Assembly: GCA_041399205.1 (NCBI GenBank)
Contig: JAWKTK010000029.1
Span: 44,902-108,901, forward strand
Length of the DNA stretch: 64,000 nucleotides
Reading direction: 5' to 3'
Origin: JAGQOZ01 sp041399205
GTDB lineage: Bacteria; Planctomycetota; Planctomycetia; Pirellulales; Pirellulaceae
Shown: piece after piece, positions 27,770-36,814 of the stretch
Position numbering within the stretch: the stretch's first letter is position 1
Layout of the letters: the number at the start of each line of letters is the position of its first letter
Position numbers and translations under genes: made by a program
The notes under the pieces: model-generated
Database searches by the model: none
Told to the model about the DNA's origin: nothing
The model's input: the letters and a program-made list of their open reading frames with translations, nothing else

Positions 27770-29032
27770 ATGGAAACAGGATTGAATGTCATCAAATCAC
27801 AGGCGGAACGCGTCGCGTACATCATTGACGACGACCCGCTGGTGGTGCGCACCATTCAAGCTGGCCTGAAAGCCATTGAAGTAAAAACGGTTTCGTTTGA
27901 TTCGGCCGAAGCATTCTTGAACGTAATTGACCGGGATCCGCACGGTTGCCTATTGGTGGACTTGAAGCTGAAAGCAACTGGCAGCAGCGGCTTGGATTTG
28001 TTGCGAACGATTCGGATGCGAGGCTGGACGGTACCTGCCCTGGTGGTCTCTGGGACAGTCACCGTACCAGAAGCTGTGGACGCTATCGAATATGGCGTAT
28101 TGGATGTGCTGGAAAAGCCGATGTCCATGTACCGTCTGCAATCGGCCGTGGATGCGGCGTTGTCCTTGCAGCGTCGCAATAGTCAAGTCAATCCGCCGGT
28201 CTTGCGGAAACGAGTGCAAGAGTTGACGGAGATCGAATCGCAAGTTTTGCGGCTTATGTTGGAAGGCCGATTGAACAAGTCCATCGCGTCTCGCTTGGAT
28301 ATTGGGCTTCGATCGGTCGTCCGGCATCGCAAGAGCATCCATGAAAAGCTAGGCTTTGACACGGTGCCTCAATTGGTACGTGCACTCACGTTGGCCGGGA
28401 TGCATGACGTGCCTATCGCTCACCAACGAGGTTATTCGCCGGTCGCCAAACAGTTTCGTCAAGCGTTACAGGCCAAATTGAATTCAGCTGTAGACGACTT
28501 ACATTCCATCATCGATTCGATTGATAGCATATCGCCGGACCTGCTCAAGGAATCTTTGGCACAAGTGACCGATTCACTCGCGTTGATGTCCGAAGACGCC
28601 TGCTTTGAAACTCCTAAGGGACTGGCCGAGGAATCTCACTGCCTTCCGTCCGCAGTTTTATGCTTTGCCAACAGGCAAGAAGGAGCGTTGTTCGCGGGGT
28701 TGATGAAGTTAAACGAATTGTTTCCCTTGCTCTGCCATCATCCCACTGACGCCATTAGCTCGCTGACTTCCATGCAGGACGTTCCGCCAGCGTTTGTCTT
28801 GATAGATTTTTTGGAGCGGCAACCCGGCATGGAAGAGTTATTGGAGCTGTTGTCACAAGAACCATATCGGTCGCGAACCTGCGTCATTACGATTGCCGAT
28901 ATTTCCGTTTCACAAATTCCGCCCGAACTTCATCAAGTGGCAGATATCCACTTTCAACGGCCCGTTGATTCATTGGAACTCAGTAACGTCTTGCTGGACC
29001 ACCTGCGGACCGGCCGGAAAGGTCCAGCGTAA
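27770..29032 (+). CDS. FixJ/NarL-type response regulator with extra C-terminal domain
   Basis: DNA-binding response regulator, 420 residues, about twice the FixJ length. Receiver (about residues 15-130) intact: IIDDDPLVVRTIQ, phospho-acceptor Asp in CLLVDLKLK, VSGTVTVPEAVDAIEYGVLD, Lys in VLEKPMS. A LuxR-type helix-turn-helix follows (about residues 150-215: LTEIESQVLRLMLEGRLNKS and RHRKSIHEKLGFDTVPQLVR). The remaining ~200 residues include a helical part and a second alpha/beta unit (about residues 295-415, AVLCFANRQEGALFAGLMKL...FVLIDFLERQPG...ITIADIS) with the outline of a degenerate receiver. No kinase gene is adjacent. Confidence 0.85.
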   Translation: METGLNVIKSQAERVAYIIDDDPLVVRTIQAGLKAIEVKTVSFDSAEAFLNVIDRDPHGCLLVDLKLKATGSSGLDLLRTIRMRGWTVPALVVSGTVTVPEAVDAIEYGVLDVLEKPMSMYRLQSAVDAALSLQRRNSQVNPPVLRKRVQELTEIESQVLRLMLEGRLNKSIASRLDIGLRSVVRHRKSIHEKLGFDTVPQLVRALTLAGMHDVPIAHQRGYSPVAKQFRQALQAKLNSAVDDLHSIIDSIDSISPDLLKESLAQVTDSLALMSEDACFETPKGLAEESHCLPSAVLCFANRQEGALFAGLMKLNELFPLLCHHPTDAISSLTSMQDVPPAFVLIDFLERQPGMEELLELLSQEPYRSRTCVITIADISVSQIPPELHQVADIHFQRPVDSLELSNVLLDHLRTGRKGPA

Positions 29033-29059
29033 CCTGGAACAACGCACCTTGGCCGAAAC

Positions 29060-29090
29060 CCCTTCAGGTTCGAGTCCCCTTCAGGTTCGA
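29060..29090. repeat. short direct duplication
   Basis: CCCTTCAGGTTCGAG occurs twice in tandem (about 29060 and 29076) in the gap between two convergent genes. It is probably a local slippage duplication. Confidence 0.6.
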
Positions 29091-29107
29091 GCCATGCAGC
29101 AATAGAC

Positions 29108-30025
29108 TCAGGCAATTCGGCTGGCGAATTGATTGGCCTGTTGCAGAATGTCGACGCCTACATCGTTGGACCACAGGTTGAGGACCTTATGCAGTAACGG
29201 CGTCGCGATGCGCAGGTCGTAAGCGTGGTTGTCCAGCTGACTTACGGGCAACAGGCAGAAGGGCGTGCTGGTCACAAAAACAGCGTGGGCTGTTTTCAAC
29301 TCAGCGGGCAACAAGGGCCGTCCTGCAAAAGGAATCTGGAGGCGTTCGGCAATGTCTTGCAGGTGTCGCAGGCTGATGCCGTTAAGTGTGGAATCGGCAG
29401 GCGGAGTGACAAAGCCTTGTTCTGCGAAATAGGCGACGACGTTGGACACGGGCGTTTCCGAAATGAAGCCTTGTTCGTCCAACAGTAACGGAGTGCAACC
29501 GGGCGAATGGGATCGAGCCGCAAGTGAGGCCAAGTAGTAGTGCATGCGACTTCGACACTTCATTGCAAACGGCCAACTTTTGGCAGAAACTTGCTGGACG
29601 GAAGACAGGCTCAACTTTTCTCCAGCCGTATACTTTTCGTGCCAAAAATGAAATGGCAACGCATACGAATGGACGCCCAGAATCGGTTGAAACGGCCCTG
29701 ATGGATGGTAGGTGCGATAGGGACCCGGCGTAACAAAGACCGTGATCCCCATATCGTCTTGCGAATCCAGCAGCGGTGCGTTGTGGCCGGCAACGGTGTG
29801 AATCACTTCCACCAATTGGTCTTCTTGAATCGGCAAATCAAGATCGATCAGACGCAGGCCACCCAGCAGTCGATCCAAATGATCGGCAATGCGAAACGGT
29901 TTTCCCTGAAACGTGCGCAGCTGTTCCGCAATGGTGACACCCATCATGAAACCGGTGTCGGTGACAGGGACCAGCATTTGTTCTGGCGAAATGAATTCAC
30001 CGTTGAGGTAGGCAATGGGATTCAT
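29108..30025 (-). CDS. class IV aminotransferase (PLP, fold type IV)
   Basis: PLP enzyme of the branched-chain aminotransferase / D-amino acid aminotransferase / aminodeoxychorismate lyase superfamily; 305 residues. The N-terminus IAYLNGEFISPEQMLVPVTD with GFMMGVTIAEQLRTFQGKPF is typical. The catalytic Lys is in AMKCRSRMHYYLA (about residue 155). The cofactor-phosphate region is near SETPVSNVVAYF and GISLRHLQDIAE. The exact substrate cannot be decided: FCLLPVSQLD replaces the G-T-A motif that would mark branched-chain enzymes. Converges with the response regulator gene, and starts 6 bases past the end of the hydrolase gene upstream, so the two may be co-transcribed. Confidence 0.85.
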   Translation of the reverse strand: MNPIAYLNGEFISPEQMLVPVTDTGFMMGVTIAEQLRTFQGKPFRIADHLDRLLGGLRLIDLDLPIQEDQLVEVIHTVAGHNAPLLDSQDDMGITVFVTPGPYRTYHPSGPFQPILGVHSYALPFHFWHEKYTAGEKLSLSSVQQVSAKSWPFAMKCRSRMHYYLASLAARSHSPGCTPLLLDEQGFISETPVSNVVAYFAEQGFVTPPADSTLNGISLRHLQDIAERLQIPFAGRPLLPAELKTAHAVFVTSTPFCLLPVSQLDNHAYDLRIATPLLHKVLNLWSNDVGVDILQQANQFASRIA

Positions 30026-30031
30026 GCGATG

Positions 30032-31024
30032 TCAATCAACTGCGTTCCAAAGCGAATAGTGGCGAATCAAACGGACGGCCGCGGGCACTTGCAGGTAGTC
30101 TTGCACCCTGTGACTGCGACCAATCTGCTGAGAAAAATCATATTGTTGCACCGGTGTCGCGAGGTCGCCCAGGCAGTCAGGGCTTACAGCGGACACCGCC
30201 AATGCTAAATTGCCGTTGGCGCCAGGTGAATAGGGAAAGTACTTCAGCACTTTGTCTCGACGATTTCCCAGTATTAACATCCGCTGCACCTTAGTCAGTG
30301 CCAAGCTGCTGGCGTGGTAGTGGCACAGCCATGAATTCGGCACGGCAGGGGCAATGAAAACCAAACGCACTTGGCACGTTTCCGTTGGGAGCGACAGTCG
30401 GTAATTTGCAAATGACTCAGACGCCAGTAGAGACAAAGAGCCGTACGCAATTCTCGCTCCCAGGCTGTAACCCAGAATGGTCACCGGTTGCGAATTCGGA
30501 ATTCCCGCCAAGAACGACGCCAACCAGACGGCTTCAGCTTCGGTTCGACAGATCTTGGCCTGAATATCTTTGACTGGCCCTGCGACCGTCTGCGATGGCC
30601 ATGACCAAATGACGATGCGTAGTTTTTGTGACGAATGCACTTTTAACGCTTCTTGAATCAACCAACTTCTTCGAATGGAATAGTCCCCGTCCACTCGATT
30701 TCCGTCCACCCAGACACACACAATCGTATCGGGAGTCAGAGTGCGTACGAATTTGTCGTACGAAGACGCCTTCATCTTACCGTCTGGTTTGATCTGCGAT
30801 ATTGAAAGCGAATCGGCAATCTGTGCCGCGGCATTCGGTTGGCAGACTTCGGCCGGTGTGGGAACACAGCGGCAACGAGTGCTCACGAGCCATACATCAT
30901 TGGTTTCGGCACAGTTTGAATCTGTGTCGGCCAGCGCCGCATGGCTGACGAACAATACAAACATGCTGGCGGCGGCAAGCACGCATTTCCAAGATGGCAA
31001 AGGAATTTGAATTTTACATCTCAT
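30032..31024 (-). CDS. secreted alpha/beta-hydrolase-like protein
   Basis: Exported protein of ~330 residues from the ATG at 31024 (an in-frame start at 31045 adds seven residues). Signal peptide with hydrophobic core CVLAAASMFVLFVSHAALA. The fold is indicated by the nucleophile elbow GYSLGARIAYGSL (Ser about residue 187), preceded by a strand and an oxyanion-side region (DTIVCVWVDGNRVDGDYSIR, VIWSWPSQ), as in DUF900-like hydrolases of planctomycetes. Many Cys residues near the N-terminus (ETNDVWLVSTRCRCVP...) suggest disulfides. Substrate unknown. Confidence 0.7.
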   Translation of the reverse strand: MRCKIQIPLPSWKCVLAAASMFVLFVSHAALADTDSNCAETNDVWLVSTRCRCVPTPAEVCQPNAAAQIADSLSISQIKPDGKMKASSYDKFVRTLTPDTIVCVWVDGNRVDGDYSIRRSWLIQEALKVHSSQKLRIVIWSWPSQTVAGPVKDIQAKICRTEAEAVWLASFLAGIPNSQPVTILGYSLGARIAYGSLSLLASESFANYRLSLPTETCQVRLVFIAPAVPNSWLCHYHASSLALTKVQRMLILGNRRDKVLKYFPYSPGANGNLALAVSAVSPDCLGDLATPVQQYDFSQQIGRSHRVQDYLQVPAAVRLIRHYSLWNAVD

Positions 31025-31415
31025 TAGCACAGACTCATCGCACAACCGCCACCAAACATTTTTGGTAGCGCAAACTCAAACGCGTCCGTGCAGGCAGATC
31101 CAATTCCTTGGAACAAATTTACTCCTATCTCGTCGACTCAAGCCGTTGAGGCGACAATATCCAACCCTTACGTGTGATTCTTGTGCAATGTGCGTTGGTA
31201 GCGGGAGCAATCGTTCTGAAGGCAGCACATCCTGGATGTGGTACTTGCTGAAGGGTTATCGGCCAGTGCTAGCAGACAAGTGAGGTAAAAAAGCAACAAA
31301 GTCGGAAAAAGAAATGTTGCAAAAAATCACCCGTTTCGTTTGCACATCGTAGTGTGGGGTGTAGAGTTTCAGTGTCTTTGGAACGCGACTGACTTTCCTG
31401 CTGGAGATTCGCTCA
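31025..31415. other. ~390-bp intergenic region between divergent genes
   Basis: Separates the secreted hydrolase (minus) from the small lipoprotein gene (plus). An A-rich stretch at 31284-31326 precedes the lipoprotein gene. I see no RNA gene or repeat. Confidence 0.4.
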
Positions 31416-31814
31416 ATGAAACGCTTGGTTCTTCTTGCCGTCCTGGTGACCGTGGTTACTTCCGCAACGGTCGGATGTCAGTGTCGCTTGTTTGGTCGTC
31501 GTGGAGCGAAATGTTCGTCTATCCTACCGAACCTGGGATTTTCGGGATCTCAAGCTCCGGCGGAACCATGCAACACATGCGGCAATAATCTGCCAGCACA
31601 AACGGCAGTCGGAAATTCGTATCCTGCCAACGAACAAATCATTGGCGAATATCCCAGCAACACCTACGGCGGCGAAGTTTACAGCGACGCCTATGGCGGT
31701 ATGTCCACCAGCCCCATTGAAGGCCAGGTCAATCGCCCTGTCTATCCGGCATATTCGAATGAAACCGTGGTTCCCGGCCCGGAGTTCGGAGAGATGCCCG
31801 CAGCACCCAGATAA
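31416..31814 (+). CDS. small putative lipoprotein, Gly/Tyr/Pro-rich
   Basis: 132 residues. Lipoprotein signal MKRLVLLAVLVTVVTSATVG with lipobox TVGC (Cys at residue 21) and a basic N-terminus; ribosome binding site GGAG 11 bases upstream. The mature part has a CxC and a CNTCG motif early, then a low-complexity region rich in Tyr, Pro, Gly and Ser (EYPSNTYGGEVYSDAYGGMS), typical of small envelope proteins. No family is recognised. A strong terminator follows. Confidence 0.7.
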   Translation: MKRLVLLAVLVTVVTSATVGCQCRLFGRRGAKCSSILPNLGFSGSQAPAEPCNTCGNNLPAQTAVGNSYPANEQIIGEYPSNTYGGEVYSDAYGGMSTSPIEGQVNRPVYPAYSNETVVPGPEFGEMPAAPR

Positions 31815-31872
31815 CTCGCAGGTTCGATCTGTCCGGACAACAGATCGAACCAATCTAGGTGGCTGAAGAAAC

Positions 31873-31938
31873 AAGCCCGGCGGAATTGACCAGCAGTCCT
31901 GAACTTGTCAATTCGGTCGGGCTTGTGCTTTTTACATC
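31873..31938 (+). terminator. strong intrinsic terminator
   Basis: AAGCCCGGCGGAATTGAC (31873-31890) pairs with GTCAATTCGGTCGGGCTT (31907-31924) with one mismatch, followed by GTGCTTTTTA. It ends transcription of the small lipoprotein gene. Confidence 0.85.
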
Positions 31939-31939
31939 G

Positions 31940-32418
31940 AATGGTCCTTCACTCTGCAGTCTTGGCGTGCCTTGCGCGGTCGCCGAACCTTTGCTTGTGA
32001 TGCGTCTGATTCTCGTTAGTAGTCCAGTGCGTGCGAATGCGATATGCTTGACCACTGGTTGCCGAGCTTCGCAGCGAAAGCTGTTTTTAGTGCTATCCTT
32101 CGCAGCACCTGGCTGAGCAAGTCGACGGCATCGCCAAGGTAACTTACGGTTTGTCGCTTGAAAACCTTTCCGTTGTCGTCAAGAATGCGTACGGTGCTGT
32201 ACGTTCAAATGAACGTCGCAAACTTACGTAAAACATGGATGTCTCCGGAAATCGTGGAAACGGGACGCACGTTTCAATTTAAGATTGTCGGAAGTTTTCT
32301 TCATTGTCTGGAGGGACACGGAAACATTCCGTTTTCGCTCACTGACTCTTACGTGTCGAGCCAAGGAAATCGCCACCCCAACTCTCGCAGTGGGCTACTA
32401 GAAAGCAGGGTCAATTCG
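31940..32418. other. intergenic region before hydrolase gene
   Basis: About 480 bases. The frame of the downstream hydrolase is open back to 32158, but the extra translation has no protein-like pattern and the homologous part begins at 32419, so I treat this as untranslated. No other feature was seen. Confidence 0.45.
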
Positions 32419-33168
32419 ATGGGAAAGTGGACAGTCGAAGTGGTAGCGGGGCATCCCTGCGATGTGTTTGAACCTTCGCAACGGAATCCGAACAATTATG
32501 TGGTGATCTATTTGCACGGCGTAAATTTGGGTTCGCTGGATGACAAGCCGAACTTCATGCAGCAATTCGAACAGCACGGCTTGGTTGTGGTGGCGCCCAG
32601 AACGCAGCGCAGTTGGTGGCTGAATCGGATTTGCCCGGAATTCGATCCGAAGCTTACCGCCGAAGATCACGTCCTACAAAACGTGCTGCCGTTTGTTCGC
32701 GAACGATTTCAAGCAGAACCGCCGCGAATCGGCCTGTTGGGAACCAGTATGGGCGGTCAAGGCGCGTTGCGATTTGCCTACAAATATCCGGACAAATTTC
32801 CGGTAGTGGCGGCGATTTCTCCGGCCATCGATTTTCAAAAGCGGATGGAACGTCCTGTAGCGGATGAAGATCCGTTGTTTGAAATGTTTGAAGATCCCGA
32901 AGCTGCGCGGCAAGAAACCGCGTTACTGCACATTCACCCGCTCAACTGGCCTCGGAATCAATTTTTCTGTTGCGATCCCACGGACTATCGCTGGATTGAC
33001 AGTGCCGATCGTTTGCGCATGAAGCTCGCCAGCTTGGGCGTTCCCTTTGAATGTGATTTGGAAACGCAAGCGGGTGGACACGGTTTTGGCTATTACGAAG
33101 CGATGGCCAAAACCGCCGTGTCTTACATTGTCAATTCGCTCAACAGTGAACGGCTGCGCATTGTTTGA
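32419..33168 (+). CDS. alpha/beta hydrolase (esterase D / prolyl-oligopeptidase-like)
   Basis: Probable serine esterase, cytoplasmic, 249 residues from the ATG at 32419 (MGKWTVEVVAGHPCDVFEPS), with GCAGGG upstream. Motifs: VVIYLHGVNLG (oxyanion side, about residue 35), nucleophile elbow GLLGTSMGGQGALRFA (Ser about residue 110), probable acid in FCCDPTDYRW (about residue 183), and catalytic His in AGGHGFGYYE (about residue 221). The order and spacing fit the esterase family related to S-formylglutathione hydrolase and tributyrin esterase. Converges on ectD; no clear link to the osmolyte genes. Confidence 0.85.
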   Translation: MGKWTVEVVAGHPCDVFEPSQRNPNNYVVIYLHGVNLGSLDDKPNFMQQFEQHGLVVVAPRTQRSWWLNRICPEFDPKLTAEDHVLQNVLPFVRERFQAEPPRIGLLGTSMGGQGALRFAYKYPDKFPVVAAISPAIDFQKRMERPVADEDPLFEMFEDPEAARQETALLHIHPLNWPRNQFFCCDPTDYRWIDSADRLRMKLASLGVPFECDLETQAGGHGFGYYEAMAKTAVSYIVNSLNSERLRIV

Positions 33169-33191
33169 CGAGTCGACCGCAATCTGAACGA

Positions 33192-34103
33192 TTACGTTTT
33201 GGACGGCGTTGCCGAAATAGGATCGAACGTGCGTTCGGCCAGGTAGGTAGGACGAGCCGGACGGTCGCCAAACGGATCGGTGACCGCATTTTCGACGCTG
33301 TTGTAGACCATGAACAAATTGGTTCTGGGCAACGGACTTAGATTTCCTGCCGAACCGTGCATGATGTTGCATTCGAAGAACAGAGTCGAACCGGCCGGAC
33401 CTTTCGGAGCGACGATGCCGCCTTGTTCGACCAGCATGGCCATCGCTTCTCGAGTAGGTACGCCGTATTCCTGTTTCTTGAGCGATTGTTCGAAATGATC
33501 TTCCGGCGTCGCACCGGGACAGCGAATAAACGTCTTGTGCGAACCAGGAACCACCATCAGCGGGCCGTTGAATTCATTGTTTTCCGTCAAGCCAATCGAC
33601 ACACTGACCGCTCGCATTCGGGGCATCCCGTCTTCTACATGCCACGTTTCAAAGTCGGAATGCCAAAAGAATTCTTTGCCATCAAAGGCAGGCTTGAAGT
33701 TGATTCGGCTTTGGTGAATATAGACTTCGCTGCCCAAAATTTGACGCACCACGTTGACGATACGCGGATCCGAGGCGACTTTGGCAAACCGTTCGCTGGT
33801 TTGATGAATGCGAAAAATGGAACGGACTTTTCGGCTGGCCGGTTCAATGATCACACCCGTATCGCCAGGCTTTGCTGCTTGTGCCAGACGGCTGGCTTCG
33901 TCCAAGAAGGTTTGATTTTCTTCTGGGCTGAACAGAGACTTCACGTAGCGAAATCCGTTCGAGTCAAAATCAGCGACTTCGGCTTGAGTCAGCGGCCCGT
34001 TGTCCGCAGCGCCCCAGATCACCGGGTCTGCTCGATCAACCGCTTCCCACGGTCCTTCTTGTCTGGACCAATACGTATCGGCGGGCATGGTTGCATGGGA
34101 CAT
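33192..34103 (-). CDS. ectD: ectoine 5-hydroxylase
   Basis: Fe(II)/2-oxoglutarate dioxygenase that converts ectoine to 5-hydroxyectoine. 303 residues, the usual EctD length, from the ATG at 34103, which has an excellent GGAAAGGAG upstream. The iron ligands are visible as His-x-Asp in FFWHSDFETWH (about residue 147) and the distal His in CNIMHGSAGN (about residue 246). The family signature RINFKPAFDGKEFFWHSDFE region and the substrate-side PGSHKTF motif are present. Last gene of the ectABCD set, 44 bases past ectC. Confidence 0.97.
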   Translation of the reverse strand: MSHATMPADTYWSRQEGPWEAVDRADPVIWGAADNGPLTQAEVADFDSNGFRYVKSLFSPEENQTFLDEASRLAQAAKPGDTGVIIEPASRKVRSIFRIHQTSERFAKVASDPRIVNVVRQILGSEVYIHQSRINFKPAFDGKEFFWHSDFETWHVEDGMPRMRAVSVSIGLTENNEFNGPLMVVPGSHKTFIRCPGATPEDHFEQSLKKQEYGVPTREAMAMLVEQGGIVAPKGPAGSTLFFECNIMHGSAGNLSPLPRTNLFMVYNSVENAVTDPFGDRPARPTYLAERTFDPISATPSKT

Positions 34104-34147
34104 GTTTTTCTCCTTTCCGAGCGAGTTGCCTGTCTCAACAAATAGCA

Positions 34148-34558
34148 TTAGCTGCCGGTTCGAAACGCAGATTCCGTTTCCATGGCGGGATAGACACCAT
34201 TTTCATCGTGGGATTCTGGACCGACTAACGCTGGGTTGAAGACGCACACCATCCGCATAGTCGATTCGGCGGTCAAAATGTGGTGATCGTGTTTGTCTAA
34301 TGCGTAAACGGTACCTGCTTCGATATCAAATACTTCGCCCGATTCCACCAACTTCACGGTCCCTGTTCCTTCAATGCAGTAGACCGCTTCCAAATGGTTT
34401 TGGTAGTGCATTTCAGTACTGGTGCCAGCGTTGATGATGGTGTCATGAAGGGAAAACCCCATGTTGTCGTTGCGCAGCAGCAACCGGCGGCTGCTCCAAT
34501 TTTCCGCCGATACTTGACGATCCGAACCGACGCATTCTTCCAGTTTTCTGACGATCAT
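34148..34558 (-). CDS. ectC: L-ectoine synthase
   Basis: Cupin-type cyclase that closes N-gamma-acetyl-diaminobutyrate to ectoine. 136 residues from the ATG at 34558 (MIVRKLEECVGSDRQVSAEN; AGGAG upstream). Typical family blocks: RRLLLRNDNMGFSLHDT, HYQNHLEAVYCIEGTG (metal-binding/active-site strand) and LDKHDHHILTAE. Third gene of the ect cluster, about 140 bases downstream of ectB. Confidence 0.97.
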   Translation of the reverse strand: MIVRKLEECVGSDRQVSAENWSSRRLLLRNDNMGFSLHDTIINAGTSTEMHYQNHLEAVYCIEGTGTVKLVESGEVFDIEAGTVYALDKHDHHILTAESTMRMVCVFNPALVGPESHDENGVYPAMETESAFRTGS

Positions 34559-34699
34559 AGTTGGTATTGCTCCTGTTGGTTTATGGCAAAGGCGAACGCG
34601 GGTCACTTCAGATCGGCGACTCGCTAGACGGCATAATCGAAGGAAATCGGACCATTCGCGGCTTGCGTCATGTTCGCATTCAGTGACAAACGACGTGCG

Positions 34700-35956
34700 T
34701 TAGCGCGAGCGTCCCGAGGCTACTTGATCCGCCACGCATTCGCTGATGACGTCCAAGCCGTATTGCAGTTGGCTATCGTCAATCGTCAGGGCTGGCAAAA
34801 TTTTCAGCACTTCATCACTGGGGCCTGCTGTTTCGACAATGATGCCTCGTGCAAAAACGTCCTGCGAAATGGCCGAAGCCAAATCCTTGTCCTGAAATTC
34901 AATGCCCTGAATCATGCCTCGACCTCGAACCTTGGCCTGATACGCTTCCCCAAGTTGGTCTAGGGTATTGCGAATGAGACGAGCTTTCCGATCAACGGTT
35001 CGAGTCAGTTCCGCGTCTTGCCAAAATTCATCAATGGCTGCTGTGGCGGTGACAAACGCCAAATTGTGGCCTCGGAATGTCCCGTTGTGTTTGCCAGGTT
35101 CCCAAATATCCAATTCGGGACGCATCAGAGTGACGGAGAACGGAATGCCATAACCCGACAGCGATTTGGACAAGCAGATAATGTCCGGCTGCAGGTCCGC
35201 TTTTTCGAAGCTAAAGAACGTTCCGGTTCGACCACAGCCAACTTGGATGTCGTCTACAATCAGCAAGATGTCATGCTTCTTCAGCACGCGTTGCAGTCTT
35301 CGCATCCACGGATTGGAAGCCACATTCACGCCACCTTCCGCTTGCACCGTTTCCAAAATCAAGGCGGCCGGATGGTCTACGCCGCTGCTGGTGTTGGACA
35401 GATGTTGCTCTAACAGATCAATCGTATCCAGGTCACCGCCCATGTAACCATGGAAAGGAATTCTGGAAACATTGGACAAGGGAACGCCCGCGCCTTCTCG
35501 TTTACCACTATTCCCCGTCACTGCCAACGCGCCCAGCGTCATGCCATGAAAAGCGTTGGTAAAGGCGATGACGTTAGAACGTCCGGTCACGAGCCGAGCC
35601 AGTTTGAGCGCGGATTCTACCGAATTGGTGCCGGTTGGGCCAGGAAACATGACTTTGTAGTTCAGATTTCGAGGCTCCAGAATGGATCGTTCGAAGGTTT
35701 CCAGAAAGGTTCGCTTGGCTGCGGTTGCCATATCCAGCGAATGAGTGATGCCGCCACTGGAAATATATTCGATCAGACGATCCTTCAACGCCGGCGGATT
35801 ATGCCCGTAATTCAGCGCGCCGGCGCCAGCAAAGAAGTCAATATATTCTTTGCCCGCTTCGTCTCGCAGCAGGCTGCCTTCCGCTTCCGTAAACACGGTA
35901 GGAAAACTGCGGCAATAGCTGCGGACGTTTGATTCAAGTCGTTCAAAAGTGTGCAT
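34700..35956 (-). CDS. ectB: diaminobutyrate-2-oxoglutarate transaminase
   Basis: Class III PLP aminotransferase that makes L-2,4-diaminobutyrate from aspartate semialdehyde with glutamate as donor. 418 residues. Motifs: FFAGAGALNYGHNPP, MFPGPTGTNSVESALKLAR, AFHGMTLGALAVTGN, ILIVDDIQVGCGRTG-type Asp region, and the Schiff-base Lys in ICLSKSLSGYG (about residue 266). Second gene of the ect cluster, 63 bases after ectA. Sequence blocks fit EctB rather than GABA or ornithine transaminases, and the context confirms it. Confidence 0.96.
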   Translation of the reverse strand: MHTFERLESNVRSYCRSFPTVFTEAEGSLLRDEAGKEYIDFFAGAGALNYGHNPPALKDRLIEYISSGGITHSLDMATAAKRTFLETFERSILEPRNLNYKVMFPGPTGTNSVESALKLARLVTGRSNVIAFTNAFHGMTLGALAVTGNSGKREGAGVPLSNVSRIPFHGYMGGDLDTIDLLEQHLSNTSSGVDHPAALILETVQAEGGVNVASNPWMRRLQRVLKKHDILLIVDDIQVGCGRTGTFFSFEKADLQPDIICLSKSLSGYGIPFSVTLMRPELDIWEPGKHNGTFRGHNLAFVTATAAIDEFWQDAELTRTVDRKARLIRNTLDQLGEAYQAKVRGRGMIQGIEFQDKDLASAISQDVFARGIIVETAGPSDEVLKILPALTIDDSQLQYGLDVISECVADQVASGRSR

Positions 35957-36019
35957 TCCAAATTCCTGGGGTTGATGGTCGAAAAAAAATTTTCCTGCGG
36001 TGGTGCTGACACAAACGTA

Positions 36020-36574
36020 TTACCACGGCCCAATGCGAAACAAATTCTCTGGTTCGTGCGGAAACGATGCCAACGTTTCCGGAGAGACCTGAAAATCGTG
36101 TTCCGTAAAGCCGGGCTGCACCACCACCGGCGCATTTTTTTGCTTGGCAAAAGAACGAAATAATTTGGCGGACGCCGTGTTCGACGGCGCAATGGTGGCT
36201 TCCAGAAAACGAACATTGCGACACGCGTCTTGACAAGTTAGCTCCATCAGCAATTGACGGCCCAAGCCAAAACCTCGCCAGCGTTTATCGATGCCAATTT
36301 GCCATACGAACAGCGATTCAGAACGGTTCGGAACAATGTATCCCAGGACCACGCCGATCAACGTGCCATTTTCTTCTGCTATCAAGCAGGTTTCCGAAAA
36401 ATGCTTGCATAGCAGCAGGTACGCGTAGCATGAATTCAATTCCAACACGCCGGAACTTTGTACAAATGCATGAATCTTGGCGCCGTCCGATACGTTTGTA
36501 CACCGTATGCGCACGCCATCCAAGGATCGGGCGTTGGGATCCGAGATATCGTTACTGGGGATCTGCTTCGGCAT
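36020..36574 (-). CDS. ectA: L-2,4-diaminobutyrate N-gamma-acetyltransferase
   Basis: GNAT-fold acetyltransferase, first committed acetylation in ectoine synthesis. 184 residues. Motifs: LNSCYAYLLLCKHFSETCLI (typical EctA), IGVVLGYIVP, the acetyl-CoA loop IDKRWRGFGLGRQLLMEL (about residues 95-112), and FLEATIAPSNTASAKLFRSF. First gene of ectABCD. No dedicated aspartokinase or EctR-type regulator gene is beside it. Confidence 0.95.
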   Translation of the reverse strand: MPKQIPSNDISDPNARSLDGVRIRCTNVSDGAKIHAFVQSSGVLELNSCYAYLLLCKHFSETCLIAEENGTLIGVVLGYIVPNRSESLFVWQIGIDKRWRGFGLGRQLLMELTCQDACRNVRFLEATIAPSNTASAKLFRSFAKQKNAPVVVQPGFTEHDFQVSPETLASFPHEPENLFRIGPW

Positions 36575-36814
36575 GATGTTCGAATGGAGTTCGAAAAATC
36601 AGCCGGCTCCGTCGCAGCCACGGAGATCAACCGCAACAACAATTTCACCAACCAAGGTCGCGGCACTGGGCCGCCGAATTCAACTGGACTAACCATACTG
36701 GATGGCAGCAAGTCGCAAAAACAGACTTGCCGCCAACGCTTTTAGAACTTACCCGAAATCGCTCCGGCTCTCAACCGGAAAACAGAAATAACGTGAACGT
36801 ATGTGCACAACCAA

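Noticed and set aside
32158..32418. N-terminal extension of the alpha/beta hydrolase
   Set aside because: The added residues lack a signal peptide or domain pattern, and a good start with GCAGGG lies at 32419.
33357..34145. 262-codon plus-strand open frame opposite ectD
   Set aside because: Shadow of ectD, which has a strong ribosome binding site and all catalytic residues.
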